From Verrucomicrobium sp. BvORR034 (GTDB taxonomy: Bacteria > Verrucomicrobiota > Verrucomicrobiia > Verrucomicrobiales > Verrucomicrobiaceae): DNA of 64,000 bases. A program made the position numbers and the translations under genes. The stretch lies in assembly GCF_000739635.1 (NCBI RefSeq), contig NZ_BATQ01000049.1:1-64000 (forward strand), written 5' to 3'. This document shows positions 42,042-51,481 of this stretch, one piece after another; position 1 is the first letter of the stretch, and every line of letters begins with the position of its first letter. The notes below the pieces were generated by a model, which was given only the letters and a program-made list of their open reading frames with translations, was not told the origin of the DNA and ran no database searches.

Positions 42042-43892
42042 ATGAGCACTGCTGCGAGCCGCCTCCCAGGTCCTGTTTGGCTGGGCATTGAAACCGGAGC
42101 CACGCACACCACGGTGCTTTCAGTCCGGGGGGAGAATGAAGTGGTGGACCGCTTTGATCTCGGCCCGGCGAACATCCGGCTGGCCACGTCCGCAGAACTC
42201 ATTCACCTGTTTGAGTCGATTCGTGACCGACTCACCCTCGCTCCTTCCGCCATTGGCGGCGGGTTCGCCGGGTTGCGCAATGAAGACGACCGTCGGCGGG
42301 TGGTGAATCTGGTTCAAGGCATCTGGCCTGACACGCCTTTTCTAGCCAGCGATGACCTTGAGACCGCCTTGGAAGCCGCTGGCGACTGGCCTGATGATGC
42401 GGAGGCCCGTGTGCTTCTGCTGAGCGGCACCGGCTCCTGTGCCTATGGTCGGAATTCCGAGGGGCGGGTGGTCAAGGTGGGAGGGCGGGGGCACATACTG
42501 GGAGACCAGGGCAGCGCCTCAGACATCGCGCTGCAGGCTCTCCGCGCTGTGGTGTACCAGCATGATGTCAACGGCCGGTTCCCGGCTTTGGGTGAGGCCA
42601 TTTTGCAGGCTCTGCTACTGAATCACCCTGATGACCTCATCCCCTGGACTCAGGAGGCGGAGAAACAGGAGATCGCCCGGCTGGCGATCACCGTTTTCAC
42701 TGAGGCGGGCCGGGGTGACGATCTGGCTGCTCAGCTCGTGCACGATGCGGCGCAGAAGCTGGCCGACATGGCGGCCCGATGCACGAACCATCTGGTGCAT
42801 GCTGACGCCAAGGTGCAGTACATTCTGGCGGGCAGCACCCTGCTCAAGCAGCCCCGTTTTTCTGGCGAAGTGTCCAGCCTGCTGTCTATTCATCGACCCC
42901 AATCAAGCATCAGTCCCCTGGAGCGCGAAAGCGTGTGGGGGGCGGTGGCGCTGGCCCGATCACTGGCTCCTGTGTCGCAGACTGGGCGGCCTCTGCGTCC
43001 GCGAGGCACCACGCCGTTGCCTGCCGAAGTGGAGGTGGTCGCTCTGGCCTCGCTGGCAAAGTCTCCGACCGAGCAGCGCAATCCTGCCTCCATGCATCTG
43101 GACACCATGCCGCTGTCGGAGGCGGTGCGCCTCATGATCCGGGAGAATGAAGCGTCCTGCGCTGCAGTGTTGGAGGTCGCCGAGGATTTGGAGTGGCTGG
43201 TCGAGCAAACCGTGAGTGCCTTCAACGCGGGGCGGCGGCTCTACTACGTGGGTGCTGGCACCAGCGGCCGCCTGGGCGTGCTGGATGCCAGCGAGTGTCC
43301 TCCTACATTCCGCGTGCCTCCGGATCAGGTTCAAGGAATCATGGCCGGGGGCCGGCGGGCCATCTGGTCGGCAGTCGAGGGGGCGGAGGACAACACGGCG
43401 GCGGGTGCGGATGCGGTACGGCATCGCGGCGTCCGTCGTGGAGATGTGGTGCTGGGCATTGCTGCGAGTGGTCGCACGCCGTTTGTCTGGGGGGCTTTGC
43501 ACGAGGCCCGTCGCCTCGGTGCGGTCACGGCCATGTTGTGCTTCAATCCCGCGCTGGAGGTGGCTCCAGAGCACACTCCTGATCGCATCCTGAGGATCAA
43601 TACGGGGCCGGAAGTGCTCACGGGTTCCACGCGATTGAAGGCTGGCACAGCCACCAAGGTGGTGCTCAATACGCTGACCACCCTGGCCATGGTGCACACC
43701 GGCAAGGTGGTGAGCAATCTCATGGTGGACCTGAACGCGAGCAATGTGAAGCTCAAGGATCGGGCGGTACGTCTGGTGCAGGAAATAACTGGATGCGGGG
43801 CCGCGACGGCGCTGGCGATGCTGGAGACCGCTGGCTGGCGGGTGAAGGAGGCGGTCCAGCTGGTGCAGGAGCAGCAGGCGCGGGGCGTCTGA
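42042..43892 (+). CDS. murQ: Bifunctional amino-sugar kinase / N-acetylmuramic acid 6-phosphate etherase (MurK-MurQ-like fusion)
   Basis: A 616-residue fusion. Residues about 10-310 are a BadF/BcrA-type sugar kinase: GIETGATHTTVLS phosphate loop, LSGTGSCAYGRN (about 127-138) and GGRGHILGDQGSASDIAL (147-164). Residues about 335-616 are MurQ: NPASMHLDTMPLSEAV, VGAGTSGRLGVLDASECPPTF with Glu418 and VEGAEDN with Glu449, equivalent to the catalytic Glu83 and Glu114 of E. coli MurQ, then TGSTRLKAGTATK. Kinases of this family phosphorylate GlcNAc or MurNAc (MurK). The fusion would phosphorylate MurNAc and then remove lactate to give GlcNAc-6-P in peptidoglycan recycling. Confidence 0.88.
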   Translation: MSTAASRLPGPVWLGIETGATHTTVLSVRGENEVVDRFDLGPANIRLATSAELIHLFESIRDRLTLAPSAIGGGFAGLRNEDDRRRVVNLVQGIWPDTPFLASDDLETALEAAGDWPDDAEARVLLLSGTGSCAYGRNSEGRVVKVGGRGHILGDQGSASDIALQALRAVVYQHDVNGRFPALGEAILQALLLNHPDDLIPWTQEAEKQEIARLAITVFTEAGRGDDLAAQLVHDAAQKLADMAARCTNHLVHADAKVQYILAGSTLLKQPRFSGEVSSLLSIHRPQSSISPLERESVWGAVALARSLAPVSQTGRPLRPRGTTPLPAEVEVVALASLAKSPTEQRNPASMHLDTMPLSEAVRLMIRENEASCAAVLEVAEDLEWLVEQTVSAFNAGRRLYYVGAGTSGRLGVLDASECPPTFRVPPDQVQGIMAGGRRAIWSAVEGAEDNTAAGADAVRHRGVRRGDVVLGIAASGRTPFVWGALHEARRLGAVTAMLCFNPALEVAPEHTPDRILRINTGPEVLTGSTRLKAGTATKVVLNTLTTLAMVHTGKVVSNLMVDLNASNVKLKDRAVRLVQEITGCGAATALAMLETAGWRVKEAVQLVQEQQARGV

Positions 43893-44093
43893 ACCGCGGC
43901 CGGTGCGGAAGCGCATCTTCAAGTTGTTGCGGATGACAAAGCGGACCCGTTCTGCAGACCCCAGGTAACGATGGGGCAGTCATGAGGTGAAGCCAGCTTT
44001 TCACGCCAAAACAAGCGCCGACACTGTAGTGTTTCATTTTGCACCTGAAATTCTGTTGAACAGTTTCACTTCATCACTAGTCTTACTGGGACC

Positions 44094-44543
44094 ATGATCC
44101 GCTTCGTCAAGCTTCTGCTACCTCTCCTGGCCGTTCTGGCCGTGGGGTATGCACAAGTTTATGGAATGAAGCATGGCTTCCTGTGTGAACACCTGGGTCA
44201 GGCGATCGAAATCCAGGCAGAGCATTGCCACAATGTCGGGTTGGGCCCTTCCGGCTACACCCCATGTGAAAAAAAGGCTGGTGAGGCTTGCCCAAGCAAT
44301 AGCGGCACGCAGCATCACGAATCGGTCTCACTGGATCTGAAGTCAGGGGCGACAGCGTTCAACAACGTCTCGATCCCTCCCCTTTACGCCATCTTCCTGA
44401 GTGAGGTGCCATTCTTTGAATGGCCCGCGATCCAGGTCAAGGCTGAAGCCGAGGCAGGGATCAATCGCGCATCTGCGGATCCAGGCCACAAAAACCTGAC
44501 CTCAGCGGTCCAGGTGGCCAAGTGCATGGTGCTTTTGGTTTGA
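44094..44543 (+). CDS. Small periplasmic protein at the head of the metal efflux block
   Basis: A 149-residue precursor with a signal peptide (FVKLLLPLLAVLAVGYAQ). The mature part has scattered Cys and His (FLCEHLGQ, EHCHNVG, TPCEKKAGEACPS, QHHES), suggesting metal contact or disulfides. No known domain. Position directly upstream of a TolC/adaptor/RND set suggests a role as a metal-binding accessory. It ends 141 nt before the next start. Confidence 0.6.
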   Translation: MIRFVKLLLPLLAVLAVGYAQVYGMKHGFLCEHLGQAIEIQAEHCHNVGLGPSGYTPCEKKAGEACPSNSGTQHHESVSLDLKSGATAFNNVSIPPLYAIFLSEVPFFEWPAIQVKAEAEAGINRASADPGHKNLTSAVQVAKCMVLLV

Positions 44544-44683
44544 TACTAGAGGCCGGGCGGCATGATCCGCTCATGGCTCCCTAGTGGAATGCGAGGCCTG
44601 AATGTGCCTGCACTTCCGCCGTGACTCGTGGCGATACTTCGCTCCCACGGAATCCTTCAATCGACCAAACTTTTGTTTTGCTT

Positions 44684-45934
44684 ATGCGTACGTGTTTTTT
44701 TGCTCTATTGGTTATCACTGCGCCTGCGGCTTTTGCCGGGAATGTCTCAGTCTCGCTCTCAGAGACTCCCCGCTATGTCAAAAGGCACAATCCCGACTTG
44801 GTTGCCGCAAGGCTACGGATCGACGAGGCCAAAGGAAGATTGCTTGGATCTGGTCGCCTGTCGAATCCTGACCTCGGCCTGAACCTCACTCATGACCGGC
44901 GCTTTGAAGAAGGTACTGTGGGCGTTTCATTTGATCAGAAATTCCCGCTGACCGCGCGCCTCCGACTCGAGAAAACAATCTCCCAGAAGCTCGTTAGTGC
45001 CGCTGAACTAGAGGTGAGGGAGATGGAGCGCCAGGTGATCGCGGAGACGCAGTCACTGGTCGTAAAACTGCTTTCCATCGACCAGCAAAGAGCCCTTCGT
45101 CAGCAACAAACCGAGCTTGCGCAAAAGCTCTCCACATTCGCTGCTGATCGCTCAAACAAAGGGGAGATCTCCCCTCTGGATGCCGCCCAGGCGCAGGTCG
45201 ACAGCCAGCGCCTGGTGCTGGAAGGTCGGAAACTGGAAGCCGAAAGGGTAAGCATTCTGGGGGAGCTCAAACCCAAACTCGGGGCCGCAGCCAATGATAC
45301 TCTGGTGGTTGCCGGAGGGCTCCCCGTCACGGCACTGCCGGCGAAAGGAGAGTGGACTTCACGCCCTGACTACCAGCTTTCCCGGACCTACGCCGATGTT
45401 GCTCTCGTTGAAGTTGACCTCGCCAAAGCAAAGAAATGGGATGACGTCACTGCGGGTGTGATGTGGGAGGGGGAGCGCATGGAGGATGCTCCTGACGGTC
45501 TCGAACGCACCGGCTTCTTTGGATTCCGCGTTTCGGTTCCGCTTCCATTCTGGAACAAGAACCAGGGCGAGATTGCAGAGAAGAATGCAGCAGCCCTCAG
45601 GGCGTCCCTTGAAACCAAGGCGCTTGCCGCAGGCATCACGAATCAAGTCGCTGCTGCTCGTGCCGAAATGGCCGCCAATGCCGCGCTTGCAATGGAAACA
45701 AGGGGGAAGCTGCTCCCCCTGGTTGTCGAACAAACGGACAAGCTGGAGAAGGCCTACGAGACCGGTCAGGTTGACCTTCTCACCATCCTGAGAGCGCGTG
45801 AGCAACGGCTGCAACTTGAAGCCGCTGTGCTTGACGCGACGCGTGACTTTCATCTTGCGCGCATCCGCTACGAGGCCGCGACAGCCAGGCATGCGCCCGC
45901 ATCTGCACAACACAACTCCGCAGCGGGAAAATAG
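44684..45934 (+). CDS. TolC-family outer-membrane efflux protein (CzcC/CusC-like)
   Basis: A 416-residue protein with a signal peptide (TCFFALLVITAPAAFAG) and the two OEP repeats: long coiled helices (VSAAELEVREMERQVIAETQ, EKAYETGQVDLLTILRARE) and beta segments (LGLNLTHDRRFEEGTVGVSF, FGFRVSVPLPFWNKNQGE). It forms the outer-membrane channel of a tripartite metal pump with the next two genes. ATG 44684 gives a clean signal; codons upstream do not. Confidence 0.9.
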   Translation: MRTCFFALLVITAPAAFAGNVSVSLSETPRYVKRHNPDLVAARLRIDEAKGRLLGSGRLSNPDLGLNLTHDRRFEEGTVGVSFDQKFPLTARLRLEKTISQKLVSAAELEVREMERQVIAETQSLVVKLLSIDQQRALRQQQTELAQKLSTFAADRSNKGEISPLDAAQAQVDSQRLVLEGRKLEAERVSILGELKPKLGAAANDTLVVAGGLPVTALPAKGEWTSRPDYQLSRTYADVALVEVDLAKAKKWDDVTAGVMWEGERMEDAPDGLERTGFFGFRVSVPLPFWNKNQGEIAEKNAAALRASLETKALAAGITNQVAAARAEMAANAALAMETRGKLLPLVVEQTDKLEKAYETGQVDLLTILRAREQRLQLEAAVLDATRDFHLARIRYEAATARHAPASAQHNSAAGK

Positions 45935-45966
45935 AGCGCCAGTTTCTCAACTCTCCATTCAACAGT

Positions 45967-47139
45967 ATGACAAATCTCACAAAGCTCCTTCTCGCCGCAT
46001 TGGCAATTCCTGTGGCTCTGCAAGGGGCTGATGCCAGGCGAGCCGCCAACACGGTGGTTCTTGATGATACAGGAGTGAAAAATCTCCGGATCGAAACCGT
46101 CGAGGTCGAAGAAACAACCTTTGAGGAAACGATCTTCTCCCTGGGCCGCATCGAGCATATTCCGATCCGCGCCGGGGCTGTGAGCAGCCGCATCTCCGGC
46201 CGGGTGGTGGATCTCAAGGTTAGCGTGGGAGACCATGTTCAAAAAGGATCTGAGGTGGCCCGTATCGAAAGCCGTCAGCCGGGCGATCCGCCGCCCGTCA
46301 TATCAGTGGTGGCACCCCTCAGCGGACTGGTCACCTCCACAGCCATGCAGCTGGGCAAACCCGTTGAACCGGAAAACTCCCTGCTCGAGATCACGGATCT
46401 TTCGGAAGTGTATGCCGTCGCTCGTGTGCCTGAACATCAGGCCGGCAAGATGAAGCCCGGAACCGTTGCCCACATCAGGGTAACCGCCCTTCCAGACGAG
46501 AAATTCGACGGTGAATTGCTGAGGTTTGGTACAGCCGCTGACGCAAAAAGCGGGACCATTGACGCCATCTTTCGGTTGCCCAATCCAGACCTCCTGCTCC
46601 GTCCCGGCATGCGTGGAGAGTTCAGCATCGTTCTAGGAAAGCGCGACAACGTCACAAGCGTGCCTCGCAGTGCGATTCAGGGAGATGCCGCGAGCCGATT
46701 CGTCTATGTAAAAGATTTCGACCTCAAGAATGCGTTCGTAAAAACGGCTGTGACTGTCGGATCGATGAACGACCGCTTTGGCGAGATCCTCAGTGGATTG
46801 CTGCCCGGTGACGAGGTGGTGACTCAGGGAAGCTACTCGCTCGCCTTCGCGGGTGGCGGCAGCGTCAGCCTCAAGGAGGCTCTCGATGCCGCTCATGGTC
46901 ACGAGCACGCTGCAGATGGATCGGAACTCAAGCCCGAACAGAAGGGGGCCAAAGGAGGCGAAGGTGGAGCGCATGCCAATGAAGAAAGTGGCTCAGGCGG
47001 AGGCCCGCTGGCCATGTTCTCATACACCGTGAATGTGATCCTGCTGTTCCTGCTGGTGGTCGCGATGCGCCGCAAACCGGTGGCTGATTACCCCCAGGTC
47101 GCCGCCAAAAAAAGCGAACCCAAGAAGGAGGCAGCGTAA
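45967..47139 (+). CDS. RND efflux periplasmic adaptor (CzcB/CusB-like) with a C-terminal membrane helix
   Basis: A 390-residue membrane-fusion protein with signal peptide, the barrel-sandwich halves (SSRISGRVVDLKVSVGDHV and VVAPLSGLVTS), a beta-barrel (VYAVARVPEHQAG) and a membrane-proximal domain (GLLPGDEVVTQGSYSL). Unusually, after a His/Glu/Gly-rich linker (HGHEHAADG) it ends in a hydrophobic helix (YTVNVILLFLLVVAM) and a Lys-rich tail, so it may be anchored at both ends. It bridges pump and outer channel. The RND gene starts 3 nt after its stop. Confidence 0.9.
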   Translation: MTNLTKLLLAALAIPVALQGADARRAANTVVLDDTGVKNLRIETVEVEETTFEETIFSLGRIEHIPIRAGAVSSRISGRVVDLKVSVGDHVQKGSEVARIESRQPGDPPPVISVVAPLSGLVTSTAMQLGKPVEPENSLLEITDLSEVYAVARVPEHQAGKMKPGTVAHIRVTALPDEKFDGELLRFGTAADAKSGTIDAIFRLPNPDLLLRPGMRGEFSIVLGKRDNVTSVPRSAIQGDAASRFVYVKDFDLKNAFVKTAVTVGSMNDRFGEILSGLLPGDEVVTQGSYSLAFAGGGSVSLKEALDAAHGHEHAADGSELKPEQKGAKGGEGGAHANEESGSGGGPLAMFSYTVNVILLFLLVVAMRRKPVADYPQVAAKKSEPKKEAA

Positions 47140-47142
47140 GCG

Positions 47143-50100
47143 ATGCTGAACAAACTCATTCACTGGGCCCTGGCAAGCCGGGCCCTGATCATCGGGTTGG
47201 CGCTTCTCCTCATGGCTCTTGGCGCACAGTCTGTGCGTGAACTGCCCGTTGAGGTCCTTCCAGACCTCACGAAACCTACGGTCACCATCTTGACTGAGGC
47301 ACCAGGCCTGGCCCCTGAAGAAGTTGAGACCTTGATCACCCAGCCCATTGAGAGCTCGCTCATGGGAGTGGCGGGGCTTAGTCGCATGCGTTCAAAGTCT
47401 GACGTCGCGCTGTCCCTCATCTATGCAGAGTTCTCATGGGGAACTGACATCTATCGGGCGCGGCAGTTCGTGCAGGAAAGACTGCAAGGCTCTCGTGGGT
47501 CGCTTCCGGAAGGCACTGAACCGTTCCTGACTCCCGTAGCTTCGCTGATGGGGGAGATCTTGCTCGTCGGAATTCGCAGCACCGATGGAACTATCCCGCC
47601 GCGGGATGTGCGAACCATCGCTGACTGGACAGTGCGCCGACGGCTGCAATCGATCCCTGGCGTTGCAGAGGTGCTCAACATGGGTGGAGGCGTGAAGCAG
47701 GTTCAGATTCAGCCTGACCCCTACCGCATGCAGGCGAACGAGGTTTCGATCGAGGAACTTGAAAAGGCGGCGAAGGAATCCGCGAGCAACAGTACCGGCG
47801 GTTTCCTGCAAACAGGGCCGAAGGAGATCATGGTGCGAAATCTCGCCATGACTGTGAATCTTGACGAGATCGCCCGCACGGTCATCAAGAAGATCAACGA
47901 CCGCCCGATCAGCATCGCTGACGTGGCCAAGGTCGATTGGGGTGTCGAGCCCATGCGCGGCGATGCCAGCGTCAATGGAATGAAAGGAGTGATCATGAGC
48001 ATCACCAAAGCTCCTGGCTTTGACACGATGACCCTCACCACCAAGATCGAGGAAGCGATCAAGGAACTCCAGCCCACCCTCCCCGCTGGGGTCGAGGCAG
48101 TGCTCTTGTTTCGTCAAGCGGACTTCATCGAGCATGCCATCGGAAACCTCAAAGAGGCGATCCGGGACGGGGCAATAATGGTCACCATTGTCCTCTTCCT
48201 GTTCCTCCTCAATTTCCGCACGACCTTTATCACCCTGATGGCCATGCCGCTGTCATTTGCGATCACGTTGCTGACGTTCAAATGGTTCGGTATCTCGGTC
48301 AATTCCATGACCCTGGGCGGCCTTGCTGTCGCTATCGGGATGGTCGTGGACGATGCCATCGTCGATGTCGAGAACGTCTATCGACGTCTCAGGGAAAATG
48401 CCGGCCTGCCTAAACCGCACCCAAGGCTTCATGTGATCGCCCAGGCATCCGGCGAAGTGCGGAATTCCATTCTCTACGCCACGATCCTCATCATCCTGGT
48501 ATTCATGCCCCTCCTGGGGCTCAGCGGAGTCGAAGGACGCCTGTTCGCACCCATCGCGATCGCTACCATTATTTCCATGATCGCATCGTTCGTGGTGTCT
48601 CTCACCGCGATCCCCGTCCTGTGCTCTCTCCTGCTGAATCCCAAGCACGGGCATGAACATAAAGATGGCCTCATCACAAGAGGGATGAAGTGGGTGCTCA
48701 AAAACACCCTCCTCAAGTTTGGCCTCAGCCAGCCTTTTCTTCTTCTGGGCCTGGTCGCAATGGTTGTGGTTGGCGCATTCCTGCTCTACCCCCAAATGGG
48801 CAAGGACTTCCTTCCGGCATTCAAGGAAGAGACTGCCCTTGTCTCAACTACCGCAGCGCCAGGTACCTCTCTTGAGGAAATGAACCGGATCTGCGATGTC
48901 GTAGAACAGCAACTGCTCTCCATCCCAGAGGTCAGCAAAGTTGGACGAAGACTCGGACGCGCTGAACGCGGGGACCACGTCGTACCCGTAAGCACGGCCG
49001 AGTTCGATGTGGACTTCCGGAAGGAAACTGGCGGCGGACCGGTTCGCAGCCGTGCCGAGATCTTGGACGACATCAAAGCAAAGATCAAAACCGTGCCGGG
49101 TACCTTCAGTGTGCTGACTGGACCGCTGGCAGACCGCATTGGGCACATGTTGAGCGGTGTGTCTGCTCCAGTGGCGGTCAAAGTATTTGGGCCTGACCTC
49201 GACAAACTCCGCGAGATTGGGACTGAGGTTCAGCAGATAGCCAAAAAGATCCCCGGGTTCGAGGATGCAAAGCTGGATCAGCAATCGCCCATCCCGCAGC
49301 TACGGATCGAAGCCGACAGAGACAGATCACAAGCCTACGGGATAACGCCGGGGCATCTCAACGAGCAGCTTTCCATGCTGATTGGCGGAAAAGAAGTGGC
49401 AGAACTCCGCGAGGGCCAGAGAAGTGTCGATCTCACGATCCGTCTTCCTATCGAATGGCGCGACTCTGTCGACAAGCTGGCAGAACTCCCCATCCAGGTG
49501 GACGACGAACAGCGCATACCGCTGAACCTTGTTGCAGAGGTGCGAGAGGCGAAGGGGCCAAACCTGATCAACCGGGAGAACACCCAGCGTATCTTCACCA
49601 TCGCCATCAAACCGACGGTGCGTGATGTTGGAACGGTAGTCCATGAGTTGCAACAGAAGGTCTCGGAACGGGTGAAGCTCCCCGAAGGTTATTTCATCAG
49701 CTACGAAGGGGAGTTTCAGGCGCAGAAGGATGCATCCCAGCGGATCGCGATCCTAACTGGCGTGGTCTTCGTTGTGATCGCATTCCTGCTCTACGGATAC
49801 TTTCGCACACCCTTCTTCGCCGTGCAGGTTCTGCTCGACATCCCGCTGGCGCTGGTGGGGGGGCTCGTGTTCACCTACTTCAAGCTCAACAACATCAGCA
49901 TAGCAACTCTCGTGGGATTCATCGCGGTGGCTGGGGTGGCTGCAAGAAACAGCATCATGCTGATCTCCCACTATCTGCACCTGATGCAGCATGAGGGGGA
50001 AGGCTTTACCAAGGAAATGGTGGTGCGCGGAACGCTGGAAAGGCTCGTGCCGGTGCTCATGACCGCTCTCAGCGCCGGTATCGGCCTCATTCCCCTTGTC

Positions 50101-50274
50101 CTGGCGGGCGACTCGCCTGGCAAAGAAATTCTCCATCCGGTGGCAGTCGTGATCTGTGGGGGGCTTGTCACCAGTACACTGCTCGGGCTGGGCGTGACAC
50201 CCACTGTGTTCTACACGTTTGGCCGCAAAGCGGCAGCAAATGCGATCGAGAGGGACGCGCCTGCATCTCACTAA
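47143..50274 (+). CDS. Heavy-metal efflux RND transporter (CzcA/CusA family)
   Basis: A 1043-residue inner-membrane proton/metal antiporter with 12 helices in two halves and two large periplasmic loops. Start LIHWALASRALIIGLALLL, APGLAPEEVETLITQPIE and the TM4 motif MVVDDAIVDVEN are typical of the heavy-metal (HME) subfamily. The DDA version differs from the classic CzcA pattern D-G-A, so the ion is uncertain; Cu/Ag or a broad divalent range are possible. A His-rich loop (PKHGHEHKDG) lies in the cytoplasmic linker near residue 505. Third component of the tripartite pump. Confidence 0.93.
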   Translation: MLNKLIHWALASRALIIGLALLLMALGAQSVRELPVEVLPDLTKPTVTILTEAPGLAPEEVETLITQPIESSLMGVAGLSRMRSKSDVALSLIYAEFSWGTDIYRARQFVQERLQGSRGSLPEGTEPFLTPVASLMGEILLVGIRSTDGTIPPRDVRTIADWTVRRRLQSIPGVAEVLNMGGGVKQVQIQPDPYRMQANEVSIEELEKAAKESASNSTGGFLQTGPKEIMVRNLAMTVNLDEIARTVIKKINDRPISIADVAKVDWGVEPMRGDASVNGMKGVIMSITKAPGFDTMTLTTKIEEAIKELQPTLPAGVEAVLLFRQADFIEHAIGNLKEAIRDGAIMVTIVLFLFLLNFRTTFITLMAMPLSFAITLLTFKWFGISVNSMTLGGLAVAIGMVVDDAIVDVENVYRRLRENAGLPKPHPRLHVIAQASGEVRNSILYATILIILVFMPLLGLSGVEGRLFAPIAIATIISMIASFVVSLTAIPVLCSLLLNPKHGHEHKDGLITRGMKWVLKNTLLKFGLSQPFLLLGLVAMVVVGAFLLYPQMGKDFLPAFKEETALVSTTAAPGTSLEEMNRICDVVEQQLLSIPEVSKVGRRLGRAERGDHVVPVSTAEFDVDFRKETGGGPVRSRAEILDDIKAKIKTVPGTFSVLTGPLADRIGHMLSGVSAPVAVKVFGPDLDKLREIGTEVQQIAKKIPGFEDAKLDQQSPIPQLRIEADRDRSQAYGITPGHLNEQLSMLIGGKEVAELREGQRSVDLTIRLPIEWRDSVDKLAELPIQVDDEQRIPLNLVAEVREAKGPNLINRENTQRIFTIAIKPTVRDVGTVVHELQQKVSERVKLPEGYFISYEGEFQAQKDASQRIAILTGVVFVVIAFLLYGYFRTPFFAVQVLLDIPLALVGGLVFTYFKLNNISIATLVGFIAVAGVAARNSIMLISHYLHLMQHEGEGFTKEMVVRGTLERLVPVLMTALSAGIGLIPLVLAGDSPGKEILHPVAVVICGGLVTSTLLGLGVTPTVFYTFGRKAAANAIERDAPASH

Positions 50275-50355
50275 ACAGATTTCCAATGCGGGGCATGGGA
50301 AAATGCTCCGCTGCGGCAAGCCAGAACCCAAACCAAGCTCAAACTATAGGATCCA

Positions 50356-50835
50356 ATGAAAACAAAATTCGTCACCACTCTCATCGCACTCGCCATGGCA
50401 ATCACTGTCTCGGCGGCAGACAAGCATGACCATGACCACGCAGCAAAAGCGGGCCCAACCGGCGGCAAACTTATCACCGAGGTTGAACCCCACGTGGAGT
50501 TCTTCGTCAACAAGGACAAGAAGGTGGAGATTCGCTTTGTCGATGACGACAACAAGGTCGTTGCGCCTGGATCCCAGGTGATAAGTGTGGTCCTTGGCGA
50601 CCGCTCAGCTCCTACAAAGCTTGCCTTCACCAAGGAAGGGGACAAGCTGATCTCCGACAAGACGATACCTGAAGGCAATGATCTTCCCACCGTCGTGCAG
50701 ATCCGTGAAAAAGAGGGGGCAAAAGCGGTCAATGAGAAGTTCAACCTGAACCTCAATGACTGCCCCACCTGCAAGAACAAGGAATACGCCTGCACTTGCG
50801 AGCATGGTGATGACCTCAAAAAGGAGAAGAAGTAA
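50356..50835 (+). CDS. Small periplasmic metal-associated protein
   Basis: A 159-residue precursor with a signal peptide ending at VSAAD. A His cluster at the mature N-terminus (KHDHDHAAK), a beta-rich centre (EVEPHVEFFVNKDKKVEIRFVDDDNKVV) and C-terminal CPTCKNKEYACTCEHGDD with a CxxC and a CxC could bind metal. Found between the RND gene and the P-type ATPase, so probably a periplasmic metal buffer or sensor of the pump. No named family. Confidence 0.65.
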   Translation: MKTKFVTTLIALAMAITVSAADKHDHDHAAKAGPTGGKLITEVEPHVEFFVNKDKKVEIRFVDDDNKVVAPGSQVISVVLGDRSAPTKLAFTKEGDKLISDKTIPEGNDLPTVVQIREKEGAKAVNEKFNLNLNDCPTCKNKEYACTCEHGDDLKKEKK

Positions 50836-50854
50836 CCCCGCAACCTTCACCCTG

Positions 50855-50879
50855 TGCAGCCGCGTTTCACGCGGCTGCA
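50855..50879. other. Perfect intercistronic hairpin
   Basis: TGCAGCCGCG, loop TTTCA, CGCGGCTGCA: a 10-bp perfect stem 20 nt behind one gene and 12 nt before the next start. No T-run, so probably an mRNA-processing or stability element, or a weak attenuator inside the efflux operon. Confidence 0.6.
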
Positions 50880-50890
50880 TCCCCCGAACC

Positions 50891-51385
50891 ATGAAGATGC
50901 CCGCCCTGTTCCTTATCGCCCTCTTGCTGGTGCCGCATGCAACTGCTGTTGCATCGGATTCGGTTCGAGTTGAAGCCAGGCTCGCTACAGAGCATGACGA
51001 TCCCAAAGAGGGGGTTGAGGAGGTCATCAAGAAGCAGCTGGTCGTCACCATCTCCGGGGCGCCCAAACTCGCTTCTGATCGCCTCACTGTAAGAGCCAAA
51101 TTTTATGCCGATGATCTGACCGCAGTCCAGGTGGTCGTCGAAAAGGAAGTTACGGTGTCAGCGAGTTTGGATAGGGGACGGGCAACTCTGGAGCTTCCCG
51201 AGGTCACATTCCGGCATACTCCTGCGCATGGGCAGACCTCAGGCACAGGGCGGAGCACAAAAAGCAAGCGCATCCCTGCTGCGGGACGCCGCTATCATGG
51301 CTGGTCGGTAGAGGTTTTGGACGGAGAGAAGCTGCTGGGAGAAGCTTATAGCATCATCTCTCTAAAACCTGGTGCCCAGCGCTGA
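50891..51385 (+). CDS. Hypothetical secreted protein of the metal block
   Basis: A 164-residue precursor with a signal peptide (PALFLIALLLVPHATAVAS) and a beta-sandwich-looking domain (VRVEARLATEHDDPKEGVEEVIKKQ, RLTVRAKFYADDLTAVQVVVEK). No known family. Starts 12 nt behind the intercistronic hairpin and is followed by the P-type ATPase gene after 96 nt. Role unknown; association with metal export is by position only. Confidence 0.6.
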   Translation: MKMPALFLIALLLVPHATAVASDSVRVEARLATEHDDPKEGVEEVIKKQLVVTISGAPKLASDRLTVRAKFYADDLTAVQVVVEKEVTVSASLDRGRATLELPEVTFRHTPAHGQTSGTGRSTKSKRIPAAGRRYHGWSVEVLDGEKLLGEAYSIISLKPGAQR

Positions 51386-51481
51386 GCGATATATTGCCGG
51401 GATGAATGATGCGTCCCGCTATCGGCGATCAACTGACCAGATGAATTTTTTGTCCGTTAATCGACACAAGCAATTACATCT

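Noticed and set aside
44053-44063. Short palindrome CTGTTGAACAG before the metal efflux block
   Set aside because: Only 5-bp arms and no second copy was seen; too short to call an operator.
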